Origin: Actinokineospora baliensis
Lineage (GTDB): Bacteria > Actinomycetota > Actinomycetes > Mycobacteriales > Pseudonocardiaceae
NCBI RefSeq assembly: GCF_016907695.1
Contig: NZ_JAFBCK010000001.1
Location: 6,064,001 to 6,128,000, forward strand
Direction: 5' to 3'
Length of the DNA stretch: 64,000 bases
Part shown: positions 51,547 to 60,165 of the stretch, in pieces
Layout: every line of letters begins with the position of its first letter
Position numbering within the stretch: the stretch's first letter is position 1
Notes under the pieces: generated by a model
Told to the model about the DNA's origin: nothing
Databases searched by the model: none
What the model saw: the letters and a program-made list of their open reading frames with translations, nothing else
Translations under genes and position numbers: made by a program

Positions 51547-51694
51547 TGCTCGATGGGGCGGACTTGTTTTGTGTGGGGCAGCGCCAGTCGTAGCGTTTCA
51601 GCGCGGACAGGGCCATGCTTTTCGGCCCCAGCTTTGCGGTCCTGCCACGACTGGCGCAGGGGCCCCGCGCAAAACAAGTCCGCCCCATCGAGCA
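51547..51694 (+). repeat. Palindromic element, locus IV copy b
   Basis: Arms TGCTCGATGGGGCGGACTTG / CAAGTCCGCCCCATCGAGCA are perfectly complementary. Inside, GCGCCAGTCGT and ACGACTGGCGC can also pair, giving a long branched hairpin. Confidence 0.88.
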
Positions 51695-51763
51695 CACCCC
51701 ACCCACCACGGACCGCGTCGCGATGCCGAAGGCGAGCCGACCCCAGATGCCGCCCGCACTCTC

Positions 51764-51828
51764 TGCTCGATGGGGTGGACCTGTTTTGTGTGGGGGAGCG
51801 GCACCAAACAGGTCCACCCCATCGAGCC
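51764..51828. repeat. Miniature hairpin derivative of the palindromic element
   Basis: GCTCGATGGGGTGGACCTGT plus TT (51765-51786) and its exact 22-base complement (51806-51827) flank a 19-base loop. The element interior has been lost while both arms stay perfect. Confidence 0.9.
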
Positions 51829-51939
51829 CACCGCACGACTCGGCCAGCCCCACCCTCGCCGGTTCACCTTCATCAGGCCCCACCGCAAGCCCGAACCCCT
51901 GAACAGCCCCCACCCTCCCCGGGGCGGCGTCCCTGGTCC

Positions 51940-51961
51940 AGTCTACTAGGCCCCACCGACA
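51940..51961 (-). promoter_or_regulatory. RecA-NDp (PafBC-type) promoter motif pointing into repeat locus IV
   Basis: On the (-) strand TGTCGGTG (51961-51954), eight bases, then TAGACT (51945-51940) matches TGTCRGTG-N8-TANNNT perfectly. A DnaA-box-like TGTGGACAA lies at 51995-52003. No coding gene lies downstream before the convergent DUF2867 gene. Confidence 0.6.
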
Positions 51962-52071
51962 GTTGATCTTGACAAGGGCCACCAAAGATCCACATGTGGA
52001 CAACTTCTGTCGCTGGAACGGGTGAACATCCTGGCAGGGCAACGGCTCCGGCCCGGCGCCACAAGCGCGAC

Positions 52072-54747
52072 CTAGACCGACAGGTCGGCGCGGTTGCGGA
52101 CGCCTAGTTTGCGGTAGATGCGGGTGAGGTTGGCTTCCACCGCTTTCACCGACAGGTGTAGGGCGGTGGCGATCTGGCGATTAGTAGCACCTTCACGCAG
52201 CTGCGACACGATCTGGTTCTCCAGGTCGGTCAGCGGGGCATCCTGGGTGTCCAATTTGGACAGTTCGACCGCGACCCTGTCCATCCAGGGGGTGCAGCCC
52301 GCGGTGGTGAAGCGGCGGAGCGACTCGGCCAACGCCTCGCGGGCGGCGGCTTTGCGCCGGGCGCGGCGTTCCAGGACGCCTAGGGTGAACCAGGTTCGGG
52401 CTAGTTCGAGCGGGTACGGGTGGTCGGTGGAGAGTTGGGCGCGCAGGGTGTCCGCCGCGGCTCGGGCGTCTCCGGCTACGGCGGTGAGTACCGCAGTAGC
52501 GCGGTGCAGGCCCAGGGCGACGACGGGGCGGCCTTGAGTCTCTACTTTGGACCAGGCGTCGGCCAGTGCCGCTTCCGCCTGGTCCGGTTGACCGGCCCAC
52601 GCCAGGGATTCCACGAGGTCCGCGTCGGCCAGGAACATCGCCGGGTCGGTGTAGCCGACGTCGCGGAGCATCCAGAGGCAGGTTGAGAGGAGGCGGGCGG
52701 CGGCGCGGTGTTCGCCGCGCAGGATGGCGACCCGGCCTGCCAGGCCCGCGGCGTAGGCCGACCATTCGCCGTCTCGGGCTTGTTCGTCGGCTGCGGCGGC
52801 GCGGGTCAGCAGGGCGCTCGCTTCGTCCAGGCTTCCGGTGTTGAGTTCGGCGACCGCCCGCATGGTCAGGCCGATGCCGGGGTGCTGGTCGACGTCCACC
52901 CGCAGCCGCGCCCCCCACAGGGCCGAGCGGCGCGCGTCGGCGCACCGGCCCGCGCGTTCGTAGGCGGAGGTCAGCGAGTAGAGCACGGCGATCAGGTCGC
53001 GGATTCGACCGGCGGCCTCGGTTTCGTGGCGCAACTGTTCCAGCATCTCGACCGCGTGGCCGGTCGAGCCACGGCGGAGGCTGATCACCGCCAGGTAGAC
53101 CCTGGCGAACACGACGGGTTCGGACAGCGGCAGACCCGTGCAGTGCCGCTCCAACCGCCGGTACAGGTCGGTCTCGGTGTCCGGGCCGGACGCCGCGGCG
53201 AACGGGATGCGCATGATCAGCGACCGCAGCACCAGGGTCGGGTCGTCGGCGCGGGCGGCGAGGGCGTCGGCGTGGTCGAGGTGGGCCAGGGCGTCGGCGG
53301 TCCGTCCTATGTGGGCGGCGAGCTCGGCGCGGCGCAGGAGCAGGGCGCAGCGCAGGGCGGGGTCGTCACCGCTGTCGGCGGCGACCTCGTCGAGCAGGCC
53401 GGAGAAGGCGACCATGTCCCGGCCTGCCAGGTCGAACAGCAGCAGCCTGGCCCACGCCCTGGTCGCCCCCGCGGCGATCCTGGCGACCGCCCGGCACAGG
53501 TCGGCGGCGACGGCGGTGAGGCCCGCCTCGGCAGCGGCGCGGGCGGCACCGAGGAGGCGCTCGGCCCGCGGGCCCGGTGCGGGCGTGCGGTGCGCGGCCA
53601 GGCGCAGCAGGTCGGCGGCGGTGGCGGGCGCGCCGCGGGTGGTGGCCAGGCGGGCGGCTTCGACGAGCTCGGCGGCGATGGGGGCATCCGGTCGGGGAGT
53701 GGCCAGGGCGCGGTGCCTGGCGCGCTCGATCGGGTCGGTCACCAGGGACGCCATCCTGGCGTGCGCCGAGGTCCACTCCCCCGCCGTGGCCTCGGCGGCG
53801 ATGATCTCGGCGAGCAGCGGGTGGCTGAACCGCAGCGTGCCGTCCTCGTCAGCGACCAGCACCCCGGCCGCCCGAGCGGCCGCCAGGCCGGGGTCACCGA
53901 GCGGCAGCAGGTCCAGTCCTGGTCGGACGGCGACGGTCACCAGGCGCAGGACGTCCCAGGCGGACTCGGGCAGTGGTGCGAGGCGGTCGATGACGAGTTC
54001 GCGGAGCCTGCCCGGAACCGGCAGCGGCTCGTCCACAGCGATCGACCCGCCGTGGCGGGCCAGTGCCCTGCCCAGCTCCAGCGCGTAGAACGGGTTGCCG
54101 CCGCTGGCCGCGACTACACGGCCGACCGTCGCCGAGGACAGCGGCCGCACGAGGCGGGTGCGCAGGAGTTCGGCGACCGAGGCGGCGTCGATGCCGGTGA
54201 CTTCGACCTCCAGCAGCGGTGACGGCGAGAGACCGGCCACCGAGGGCGGGCCGTCGGCGCGTTCGGCCACCAGGACCCGCACCCGGTGCTCGGCGAGCCT
54301 GCGGGCGGCGAACTCGAGCACGTCGGCGCTCGCCTTGTCCAGCCACTGCGCGTCGTCGACGACCAGAAGCACCGACTGGCGCTCGGCGAGGCCGCGCAGC
54401 AGGTCGACCACGGCCAGCCGCAGCGCGAGCGGGTCGACCGGGTGCGCGGGCGCGGCGCGCAGCAGCGCGGTGTCCAGCGCGGCCCGCAGGTGCGGTGGCA
54501 GCCCGGCGGCGGGCAGGACCTTGGCGAACAGGTCGTACAGCGCGACGTGCGGGAGGTCGTGGTCGGCGGCGGCCGGGCAGGTGCGCAGCACGAGGTCGGC
54601 GCCCGACCAGGCGACCAGGGTGTCCAGCAGCAGGGACTTGCCGATGCCCGCGGGTCCGTGCAGCAGGACACCGCCGCCGTCGGCGAGCGCGGCCTGGCAG
54701 CGCGCGATCACCTGGGTCCGGCCCAGCACCGGGGGGATGGCCGCCAT
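52072..54747 (-). CDS. LAL-type LuxR family transcriptional regulator
   Basis: This large ATP-binding regulator of 891 residues has Walker A GPAGIGKS (31-38), Walker B LLVVDDAQWLDKAS, a long alpha-helical TPR-like middle (about 380-820) and a C-terminal LuxR helix-turn-helix (LTDLENQIVSQLREGATNRQIATALHLSVKAVEANLTRIYRKLGV). LAL proteins activate catabolic or antibiotic gene sets after binding a small inducer. The target is unknown; the divergent or adjacent genes give no strong clue. ATG 54747 follows TACTTT by six bases, so the mRNA is likely leaderless. Confidence 0.93.
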   Translation of the reverse strand: MAAIPPVLGRTQVIARCQAALADGGGVLLHGPAGIGKSLLLDTLVAWSGADLVLRTCPAAADHDLPHVALYDLFAKVLPAAGLPPHLRAALDTALLRAAPAHPVDPLALRLAVVDLLRGLAERQSVLLVVDDAQWLDKASADVLEFAARRLAEHRVRVLVAERADGPPSVAGLSPSPLLEVEVTGIDAASVAELLRTRLVRPLSSATVGRVVAASGGNPFYALELGRALARHGGSIAVDEPLPVPGRLRELVIDRLAPLPESAWDVLRLVTVAVRPGLDLLPLGDPGLAAARAAGVLVADEDGTLRFSHPLLAEIIAAEATAGEWTSAHARMASLVTDPIERARHRALATPRPDAPIAAELVEAARLATTRGAPATAADLLRLAAHRTPAPGPRAERLLGAARAAAEAGLTAVAADLCRAVARIAAGATRAWARLLLFDLAGRDMVAFSGLLDEVAADSGDDPALRCALLLRRAELAAHIGRTADALAHLDHADALAARADDPTLVLRSLIMRIPFAAASGPDTETDLYRRLERHCTGLPLSEPVVFARVYLAVISLRRGSTGHAVEMLEQLRHETEAAGRIRDLIAVLYSLTSAYERAGRCADARRSALWGARLRVDVDQHPGIGLTMRAVAELNTGSLDEASALLTRAAAADEQARDGEWSAYAAGLAGRVAILRGEHRAAARLLSTCLWMLRDVGYTDPAMFLADADLVESLAWAGQPDQAEAALADAWSKVETQGRPVVALGLHRATAVLTAVAGDARAAADTLRAQLSTDHPYPLELARTWFTLGVLERRARRKAAAREALAESLRRFTTAGCTPWMDRVAVELSKLDTQDAPLTDLENQIVSQLREGATNRQIATALHLSVKAVEANLTRIYRKLGVRNRADLSV

Positions 54748-54753
54748 ACACAG

Positions 54754-54759
54754 AAAGTA
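54754..54759 (-). promoter_or_regulatory. -10 hexamer of a leaderless promoter (LAL regulator)
   Basis: On the (-) strand TACTTT ends six bases before ATG 54747; no ribosome site is seen. Confidence 0.5.
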
Positions 54760-54838
54760 CCCAACCGGGCCGCGGCGGTGCGAGACCGAACTACGTCATC
54801 GGCGAGAGTAAGACACCGATGGTGCCGGATCAGACCAC

Positions 54839-54864
54839 AGCGGACCCCGCACGCGGGGTCCGCT
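54839..54864 (-). terminator. Distal stem-loop after the M4 protease gene
   Basis: Arms AGCGGACCCCGC / GCGGGGTCCGCT are fully complementary with a two-base nominal loop. It is the second of two hairpins between the M4 gene and the LAL promoter; the orientation is inferred from the upstream gene. Confidence 0.6.
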
Positions 54865-54893
54865 GATGGCTCAAAGATCTTCCCTTATGACAG

Positions 54894-54929
54894 CGCGGCG
54901 GCCCGGCGCAGTGGTCCCGGGCCGCCGCG
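54894..54929 (-). terminator. Proximal stem-loop after the M4 protease gene
   Basis: A perfect 13-bp stem CGCGGCGGCCCGG / CCGGGCCGCCGCG with a 10-base loop lies 56 bases after the M4 stop, forming a tandem terminator with 54839-54864. Confidence 0.65.
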
Positions 54930-54984
54930 GTCGGCCCCTCCCCGGCGGGGCCACACGCCGAGGAGGGGGTCAACCAGCCAGGGC

Positions 54985-57150
54985 TCAGCCGAGGCTGACG
55001 TCGTCGAGCAGGAAGTTGGTCGCCAGGTAGGCGTCCTCCACACCCGAGAACCGCAGGGTCACCGTCTGACCGCGGTAGGCGGACATGTCCAGCGTGCGCT
55101 GCACGTAGCCGGTGCCCGCGTTCGCGTTGGAGTAGGTCTGCAGGTTCGCGCCGTTGACCTGGACGCGCAACACGTCGTAGGCGGTGCTGCCCGTCTCCTG
55201 CGTGGTGATCTTCAGCCAGAACCGGAGCGCGGGCGCGCCGGTGCTGGGCACCTTGACCTGCTGGCTGATCGCTTCGCTGGCGGCGCGGCCGTTGCCGAGC
55301 AGCCAGGCGTAGTACGACCCGCTGCGCGGTGCCTGCTGGGTGCCGTTGGTGACCACCGCGGACTCGCTCCACCCGGTCTGGCCGGACTCGAAGCCGCCGT
55401 TGGTGATCGCGTTGCCCGACGGCGGGTTGGTGGTCGTCGTGGGCGGCGTGGTGGTGGTCGGCCGGGTGGTCGTGGTCGGACCGGTCGGGCTGGTCGTCGT
55501 GGTCGGGCGGGTCGTGGTGGTGCTGGGCGGCGGCAGGGCGGTGCCGACGCTGACCGCGGCCCACGCGACGCTGACCAGGTAGCGCTCCTGGCTGTTGGTG
55601 CCGTACAGGTCGGCCGCGGCCTGCAGGGTGGCGGTGCGGGCGCCCGCGTAGTTGGTCGTCGAGGTCATGTAGGTGCTCAGAGCGCGGTAGAAGACCGCCG
55701 CGGCCTTGTCGCGGCCGATGCCCGCGAAGGTGGTGCTGTTGCAGGTGCCGCCGCTGTGCGCGAGACCGCCGATGGTCTTGTTGCCGGTGCCCTCGGAGGC
55801 GAGGTAGAACCAGTGGTTGCCGATGCCCGAGGAGTAGTGCACGTCGACCTGGCCCGCGGTGGAGCGCCAGCAGCTCAGGGAGTTGCCGTCGGCGGCGGGG
55901 TTGTCCATCCGGCGGAAGTAGCCGGTGGGCATGCGCAGCTTCTCGCCGATGTAGTAGTCGGCGGGGTCGTTGGCGTTGTTGGCGGAGAACTCGACCATGG
56001 TGCCGAAGATGTCGCTCGCGGACTCGTTGAGACCGCCCGACTCCCCGGAGTAGTTGAGGTTGGCGGTGGCCGCGGTGACGCCGTGGGTCATCTCGTGGCC
56101 GACGACGTCGAGCTGGGTCAGCGGCGTGTTCTGGTTGGTGGAGCTGCCGTCGCCGAAGACCATGCAGAAGCAGGAGTCGTCGTAGAACGCGTTGAGCAGG
56201 CCGGATCCGATGTGGACGTACATCGTGTGGCCCTGGCCGTTGTTGCGGATGCCGTTGCGGCCGTAGGCGTTCTTGTAGAAGTCCCAGGTCTTGGCCAGGC
56301 CGTAGTAGGCGTCGACGGCGATGGTCTGCCGGTTGCTGAGCTGGCCGTTGCCCCAGACGTTGTCGGCGTCGGTGTAGGCGGTGGCGCGGGCGGACGGGCT
56401 GTTCTCGGAGCCGCCGTTGCCGTCGAGCACGCGGGTGCCGCCCCGAGTGGTGTCGGTGAGCGTGTAGCCGCCGGAGCCGGAGCTGGTGGAGATGTCGACG
56501 GTGCCGACGTGGTAGCCGTTGCCGGTCGCCTTGTGCCGCTTCTCGTAGCGGTCGAGCAGCGACCCGGTGCCCGCGTCGGTGACGACGACCTCGGCCCCGC
56601 CGCCCTCGACCGTGGTGCGGTAGGCCAGGACCGGCTTGCGGTTGATCGCGTAGATGACCAGTTCGGGCTTGGCCGCGCCGTCCTTGTTCTCCGCGGTGAG
56701 CGCGGGCGCCAGCGCGGCGGCCTTGGTCGAGGCGATGGTGGGCGTGACCGACGGGACCGCGATGGTCTGGTCGCTGGCCTTGTCGACCGCGGTGATCCGA
56801 CCGTCGGCGGCGCGGTGCACCACGAGGTCGCCCCCCACGACGGGCAGCTTGTCGTAGGTGCGGTCGTAGCGGACGTGGCGGCTGCCGTTGTTGTCGACGA
56901 CGACGTCCTTGGCGACGAGTTTCTCCTTGGCGCCCAGGCCGAGTTCCTTGGCGGCCGAGGTGGCCTCGGCGGTGGCCCGGTCGAGCTCGGTGGCGCGCTG
57001 CTGCGGGCTCAACACCCGGGCGCCGAGTGCGTCGGACTGGCCTTGCGCGGCACCGGCCTGGGTGGCGGTCACCGCGATGACCGCGGCGCCAACGGCGGTC
57101 GCCGCGGCGACCGCCGCGGCGACGAGAGCCTTGCGACCCTTGCGTGACAT
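54985..57150 (-). CDS. Secreted M4 (thermolysin-family) metalloprotease with PT linker and C-terminal jelly-roll domain
   Basis: The 721-residue preproenzyme has a signal peptide (about 1-34) and an FTP/PepSY propeptide to about 205. The M4 catalytic domain has zinc ligands His352 and His356 in GHEMTHG and Glu376 in NESASD, with HYSSGIGNHWFYL carrying the transition-state His. A Pro/Thr linker rich in TTTTRP follows (about 545-590), then a C-terminal beta-sandwich (GGFESGQTGWS... FLLDDVSLG) that probably binds polymer. ATG 57150 has a strong GGAGGAG site. It acts extracellularly. Confidence 0.95.
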   Translation of the reverse strand: MSRKGRKALVAAAVAAATAVGAAVIAVTATQAGAAQGQSDALGARVLSPQQRATELDRATAEATSAAKELGLGAKEKLVAKDVVVDNNGSRHVRYDRTYDKLPVVGGDLVVHRAADGRITAVDKASDQTIAVPSVTPTIASTKAAALAPALTAENKDGAAKPELVIYAINRKPVLAYRTTVEGGGAEVVVTDAGTGSLLDRYEKRHKATGNGYHVGTVDISTSSGSGGYTLTDTTRGGTRVLDGNGGSENSPSARATAYTDADNVWGNGQLSNRQTIAVDAYYGLAKTWDFYKNAYGRNGIRNNGQGHTMYVHIGSGLLNAFYDDSCFCMVFGDGSSTNQNTPLTQLDVVGHEMTHGVTAATANLNYSGESGGLNESASDIFGTMVEFSANNANDPADYYIGEKLRMPTGYFRRMDNPAADGNSLSCWRSTAGQVDVHYSSGIGNHWFYLASEGTGNKTIGGLAHSGGTCNSTTFAGIGRDKAAAVFYRALSTYMTSTTNYAGARTATLQAAADLYGTNSQERYLVSVAWAAVSVGTALPPPSTTTTRPTTTTSPTGPTTTTRPTTTTPPTTTTNPPSGNAITNGGFESGQTGWSESAVVTNGTQQAPRSGSYYAWLLGNGRAASEAISQQVKVPSTGAPALRFWLKITTQETGSTAYDVLRVQVNGANLQTYSNANAGTGYVQRTLDMSAYRGQTVTLRFSGVEDAYLATNFLLDDVSLG

Positions 57151-57315
57151 GACGTCTCCTCCACCGGCCCGGGAGGACAGGGACCCACTGTCCACGGTGG
57201 AGTGGACGGTGGGCTAGCGGGCCGGTGCGCGGAAACTAGGTGTCGGTTCCGCGTGAACAAATACGTCGATTGCCCCGCAAGGGGTCGGCAAGGGGTGCTC
57301 AAGGGGGCCGCGAGA

Positions 57316-59130
57316 TCACTCCACGGTGACGCTTTTGGCCAGATTGCGCGGTTTGTCGATGTCGCGGCCGAGCGCCGACGCGGTGTGGTAGGCCAGCAGC
57401 TGCAGCGGGATGGTGAGCAGGATCGGGTCCAGTTCCGGTTCGCCGCGCGGGACCCGGATCACCTCGTCGGCCAGCCCGGCGGGCAGCTCGGCGTTGGTGA
57501 CCGCGATGACCGGGCCGCCGCGCGCCTTGACCTGCTCGATGGTGGCGATGTTCTTGGCCAGCAGTTCGTCGGCCGGGACGATGACCACGCTCGGCATGCC
57601 CGCGTCGACCAGGGCCAGCGGGCCGTGCTTGAGCTCAGCGGACTGGTAGGCCTCGGCGTGCACGTAGGAGATCTCCTTGAGCTTCTGCGCGCCTTCCCTG
57701 GCCACCGGCCACCCGCGCACCCGGCCGAGGAAGAACATGTGCTCGGCGTTGGCGTAGCGCTTGGCAATCCGGGCGATGTCGGCGTCGTCGGCGAGCACCC
57801 GCTCGACCTGGCCGGGCAGCGCCCGCAGGCCCGCCACGATCCGTTGCCCACCCGCCGCGCTGAGGTCGCGGACGCGACCGAGCAGCAGGGCCAGCATCGC
57901 GAAGGAGACGGTCATGTTGGTCAGCGCCTTGGTGGAGGCGACCGACACCTCCGGTCCGGCGTGCAGGAACACCCCGCTACCGCACTCGCGCGCGATCGCG
58001 CTGCCGACCACGTTGACCGCGCCGATCACGCGACCGCCCTTGCGCCGCAGCTCCTGCACGGCCGCGAGCGTGTCGAGGGTCTCGCCGGACTGGCTCACCG
58101 CGACGTAGAGGGCGTCGGGGTCGACGACCGGGTTGCGGTAGCGGAACTCCGAGGCGGGCTCGGCGTCGGCGGGGATGCGGGCGAGCTCCTCGACCAGGGT
58201 CGCCCCCATCTGGCCCGCGTAGTAGGCCGAGCCGCAGCCGAGGAACTTGACCCGCTTGATCGCCCGCAGGGCCATCGGGTCCAAGCCGAGGCCGCCCAGG
58301 TGCGCGGTGGCGAACCGCTCGTCGAGGCGGCCGCGCAGCGCCCGGGAGATCGCCTCGGGCTGCTCGGCCATCTCCTTGCGCATGAAGTCGGTGTGCCCGC
58401 CGAGCTCGTAGTCGTCGGCGGCGAGGTCCACGGTGGTCGGCGTCTTGCTGGTGAGCCTGGCCTCCAGGGTGGACGTGCGGAAGCCCGCGGCGGTCACCGT
58501 GGCCAGCTCGCCGTCGTCGAGGAACACGACCTGCTGGGTGTGGTGCACCAGCGCGGCGACGTCGGAGGCGATGAACATCTCGCCGTCGCCGATGCCCAGC
58601 ACGATCGGGCTGCCGTTGCGGGCGACCACCAGCTCCCCCGGCCGGGTGCGGTCGAGCACGACCAGCCCGTAGGTGCCCTCGACCCCGCGCAGCGCGGCGC
58701 GGACGGCGTCCTCGAGGGTGGCGGCCTCCTGGCGGGCGATGAGGTGCGCGAGGGCCTCGGTGTCGGTGTCGGAGGTCAGCTCGACCCCGTCGGCGGTCAG
58801 CTGGGCCCGCAGCTGCTCGGCGTTCTCGATGATCCCGTTGTGCACCACCGCGATCCGCAGACCGGCGTCGAGGTGCGGGTGCGCGTTGCGGTCCGACGGC
58901 TCGCCGTGGGTGGCCCACCTGGTGTGCGCGATGCCGACCGTGGCCGGGTCGTCGGTGAGCTTGTCGCGCAGGTCCCGCACCCGGCCCGCGGTCTTGGTGA
59001 CCGCGATCCCGCCGTCGCGCAGCACCGCGACCCCCGCCGAGTCGTACCCCCGGTACTCGAGCCGGAGCAACCCCTCGACCAGCACCGGCGTCGCCGGGCG
59101 GGCCCCCAGGTAGCCCACGATTCCACACAT
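57316..59130 (-). CDS. glmS: Glutamine-fructose-6-phosphate aminotransferase (isomerizing)
   Basis: The 604-residue cytoplasmic enzyme makes glucosamine-6-phosphate for peptidoglycan precursors. The N-terminal glutaminase domain starts MCGIVGYLG with Cys2 as nucleophile and has THGEPSDRNAHPH. Two SIS domains follow (FLGCGSAYYAGQMGATLVEE, AVSQSGETLDTLAAVQEL, VSVASTKALTNM), ending with KPRNLAKSVTVE. GGGAGAG precedes the ATG. It lies 10 bases after a short conserved gene on the same strand. A separate glmS riboswitch is not visible, as expected for actinobacteria. Confidence 0.97.
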   Translation of the reverse strand: MCGIVGYLGARPATPVLVEGLLRLEYRGYDSAGVAVLRDGGIAVTKTAGRVRDLRDKLTDDPATVGIAHTRWATHGEPSDRNAHPHLDAGLRIAVVHNGIIENAEQLRAQLTADGVELTSDTDTEALAHLIARQEAATLEDAVRAALRGVEGTYGLVVLDRTRPGELVVARNGSPIVLGIGDGEMFIASDVAALVHHTQQVVFLDDGELATVTAAGFRTSTLEARLTSKTPTTVDLAADDYELGGHTDFMRKEMAEQPEAISRALRGRLDERFATAHLGGLGLDPMALRAIKRVKFLGCGSAYYAGQMGATLVEELARIPADAEPASEFRYRNPVVDPDALYVAVSQSGETLDTLAAVQELRRKGGRVIGAVNVVGSAIARECGSGVFLHAGPEVSVASTKALTNMTVSFAMLALLLGRVRDLSAAGGQRIVAGLRALPGQVERVLADDADIARIAKRYANAEHMFFLGRVRGWPVAREGAQKLKEISYVHAEAYQSAELKHGPLALVDAGMPSVVIVPADELLAKNIATIEQVKARGGPVIAVTNAELPAGLADEVIRVPRGEPELDPILLTIPLQLLAYHTASALGRDIDKPRNLAKSVTVE

Positions 59131-59140
59131 AGCTCTCTCC

Positions 59141-59434
59141 CTAGCCGTAGACGATCCGCCGTAGCTGCCGCTCGCTGAGCGCGGGCGCCCTGATCGGCCG
59201 CGCGGCCAACTCCGCGCCGACCCGCGGCCAGATGTCGGCGTTGGGCACCCGCTTGCGGCGCAGCTCCGAGTGCCTGCGCCGGACGAACTCCTCGACCGTC
59301 TCCCCGAAGTAGGCCAGCACGTCGGAGACCACCCGGGCGGCGACCCCCGGCGGCAGCCCGGTGGTGCCCACGACGTACCGGATGAGGTCGGCGGGTGGTT
59401 CGGTCACGCCAGACCCTGGCACTGTGTCGACCAT
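59141..59434 (-). CDS. Conserved hypothetical protein upstream of glmS
   Basis: This helical, Arg-rich protein of 97 residues (LIRYVVGTTGLPPGVAARVVSDVLAYFGETVEEFVRRRHSELRRKRVPNADIWPRVGAELAARPI) has a layout typical of a small actinobacterial family of unknown function. GGAAG lies before ATG 59434. It sits 10 bases upstream of glmS and 34 bases downstream of mug, so the three are probably co-transcribed. Confidence 0.7.
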   Translation of the reverse strand: MVDTVPGSGVTEPPADLIRYVVGTTGLPPGVAARVVSDVLAYFGETVEEFVRRRHSELRRKRVPNADIWPRVGAELAARPIRAPALSERQLRRIVYG

Positions 59435-59468
59435 CGAGGCAACTTCCGTGCCCGATTTCGGGCAGGGG

Positions 59469-60023
59469 TCAGCCGAGAGAGGCCCTGAGCTGCCCGAACT
59501 CGGCTGCGAGGTCGTCGAGCTGGTAGTGCGCGTTGAGCCCGCTCGGGTTGGGCAGCACCCAGACCCGAACCGACTCGAACAGCTCGGCCTGCGCCCCGAC
59601 CACGGCTTTCGGCGCGGCGAAGGCGGTCCGGTACGCGGTGATCCCGACCACGGCGACCACCTGCGGCCGGTACTCGGCGACCAGCTCGCGCAGCCGGTCG
59701 CCACCGGCCTTGAGCTCGTCGTCACCGAGTTCGTCGGCGCGGGCGGTGGCCCTGGCGACCAGGTTGGTCACGCCGAGGCCGTAGTCGGGCAGCAGGTGCT
59801 GCTCGTGCGGGGCCAGCAGCCGCGGGGTGAACCCGGACCGGTGCAGCGCGGGCCAGAACCGGTTGCCCGGCCTGGCGAAGTGGTGGCCGGTGGCACCGGA
59901 GTAGAGGCTGGGGTTGATCCCGCAGAACAGGACCTCGAGCCCGCGGCGGCCCAGGACGTCGGCGATGGTCCGGTCCTGGGCCGCCGCGAGCTCGGCGCGA
60001 GTGGGTCGGGGCACGCAGACCAT
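59469..60023 (-). CDS. mug: Mismatch-specific uracil/thymine-DNA glycosylase
   Basis: This glycosylase of 184 residues belongs to the Mug/TDG family: GINPSLYSGATGHHFARPGNRFWPALH carries the catalytic Asn of the GINP motif and VLPNPSGLNAHYQLDDLAAEF the minor-groove loop. It removes U or T opposite G and some alkylated bases. ATG 60023 is chosen. A CGTCGGTG-N8-GATCGT element 12-33 bases upstream resembles the RecA-NDp damage promoter. Confidence 0.92.
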   Translation of the reverse strand: MVCVPRPTRAELAAAQDRTIADVLGRRGLEVLFCGINPSLYSGATGHHFARPGNRFWPALHRSGFTPRLLAPHEQHLLPDYGLGVTNLVARATARADELGDDELKAGGDRLRELVAEYRPQVVAVVGITAYRTAFAAPKAVVGAQAELFESVRVWVLPNPSGLNAHYQLDDLAAEFGQLRASLG

Positions 60024-60034
60024 GGGAGCAGAAG

Positions 60035-60056
60035 ACGATCACCACCGCCACCGACG
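60035..60056 (-). promoter_or_regulatory. RecA-NDp-like promoter upstream of mug
   Basis: On the (-) strand CGTCGGTG, eight bases, then GATCGT: one mismatch in each box against TGTCRGTG-N8-TANNNT, with correct spacing and correct position for a DNA-repair gene. Confidence 0.4.
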
Positions 60057-60165
60057 AACGTCGATGTGGGCCGGGCACACCACCGGGCCGAAGGTCCCGG
60101 AACCCGTTGCCCAGCAGAGGTTTTCCGCCTCGGGAGGTGGGTGCGCGACACCGACCGGGATCAGG

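Larger units (their letters stand above)
51201..51939. other. Gene-free repeat locus IV
   Basis: This stretch between convergent genes has no plausible gene. It holds CCACTGGACACTCGGA at 51239-51254 and 51516-51531, full palindromic elements at 51270-51417 and 51547-51694, and a shortened hairpin at 51764-51828. Each element is preceded by the 16-mer within about 35 bases or by a GGTGCCA-like linker. The repeated spacer CGATGCCGAAGGCGAGCCGA occurs after the full elements. Confidence 0.75.

Noticed and set aside
51542..52042. Frame downstream of the orphan promoter in locus IV as the missing gene
   Set aside because: It runs straight through palindromic elements and translates them; no recognisable protein.
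57151..57315. Possible glmS-related riboswitch or ribozyme
   Set aside because: This interval lies downstream of glmS, and the 10-base gap upstream of glmS leaves no room for one.
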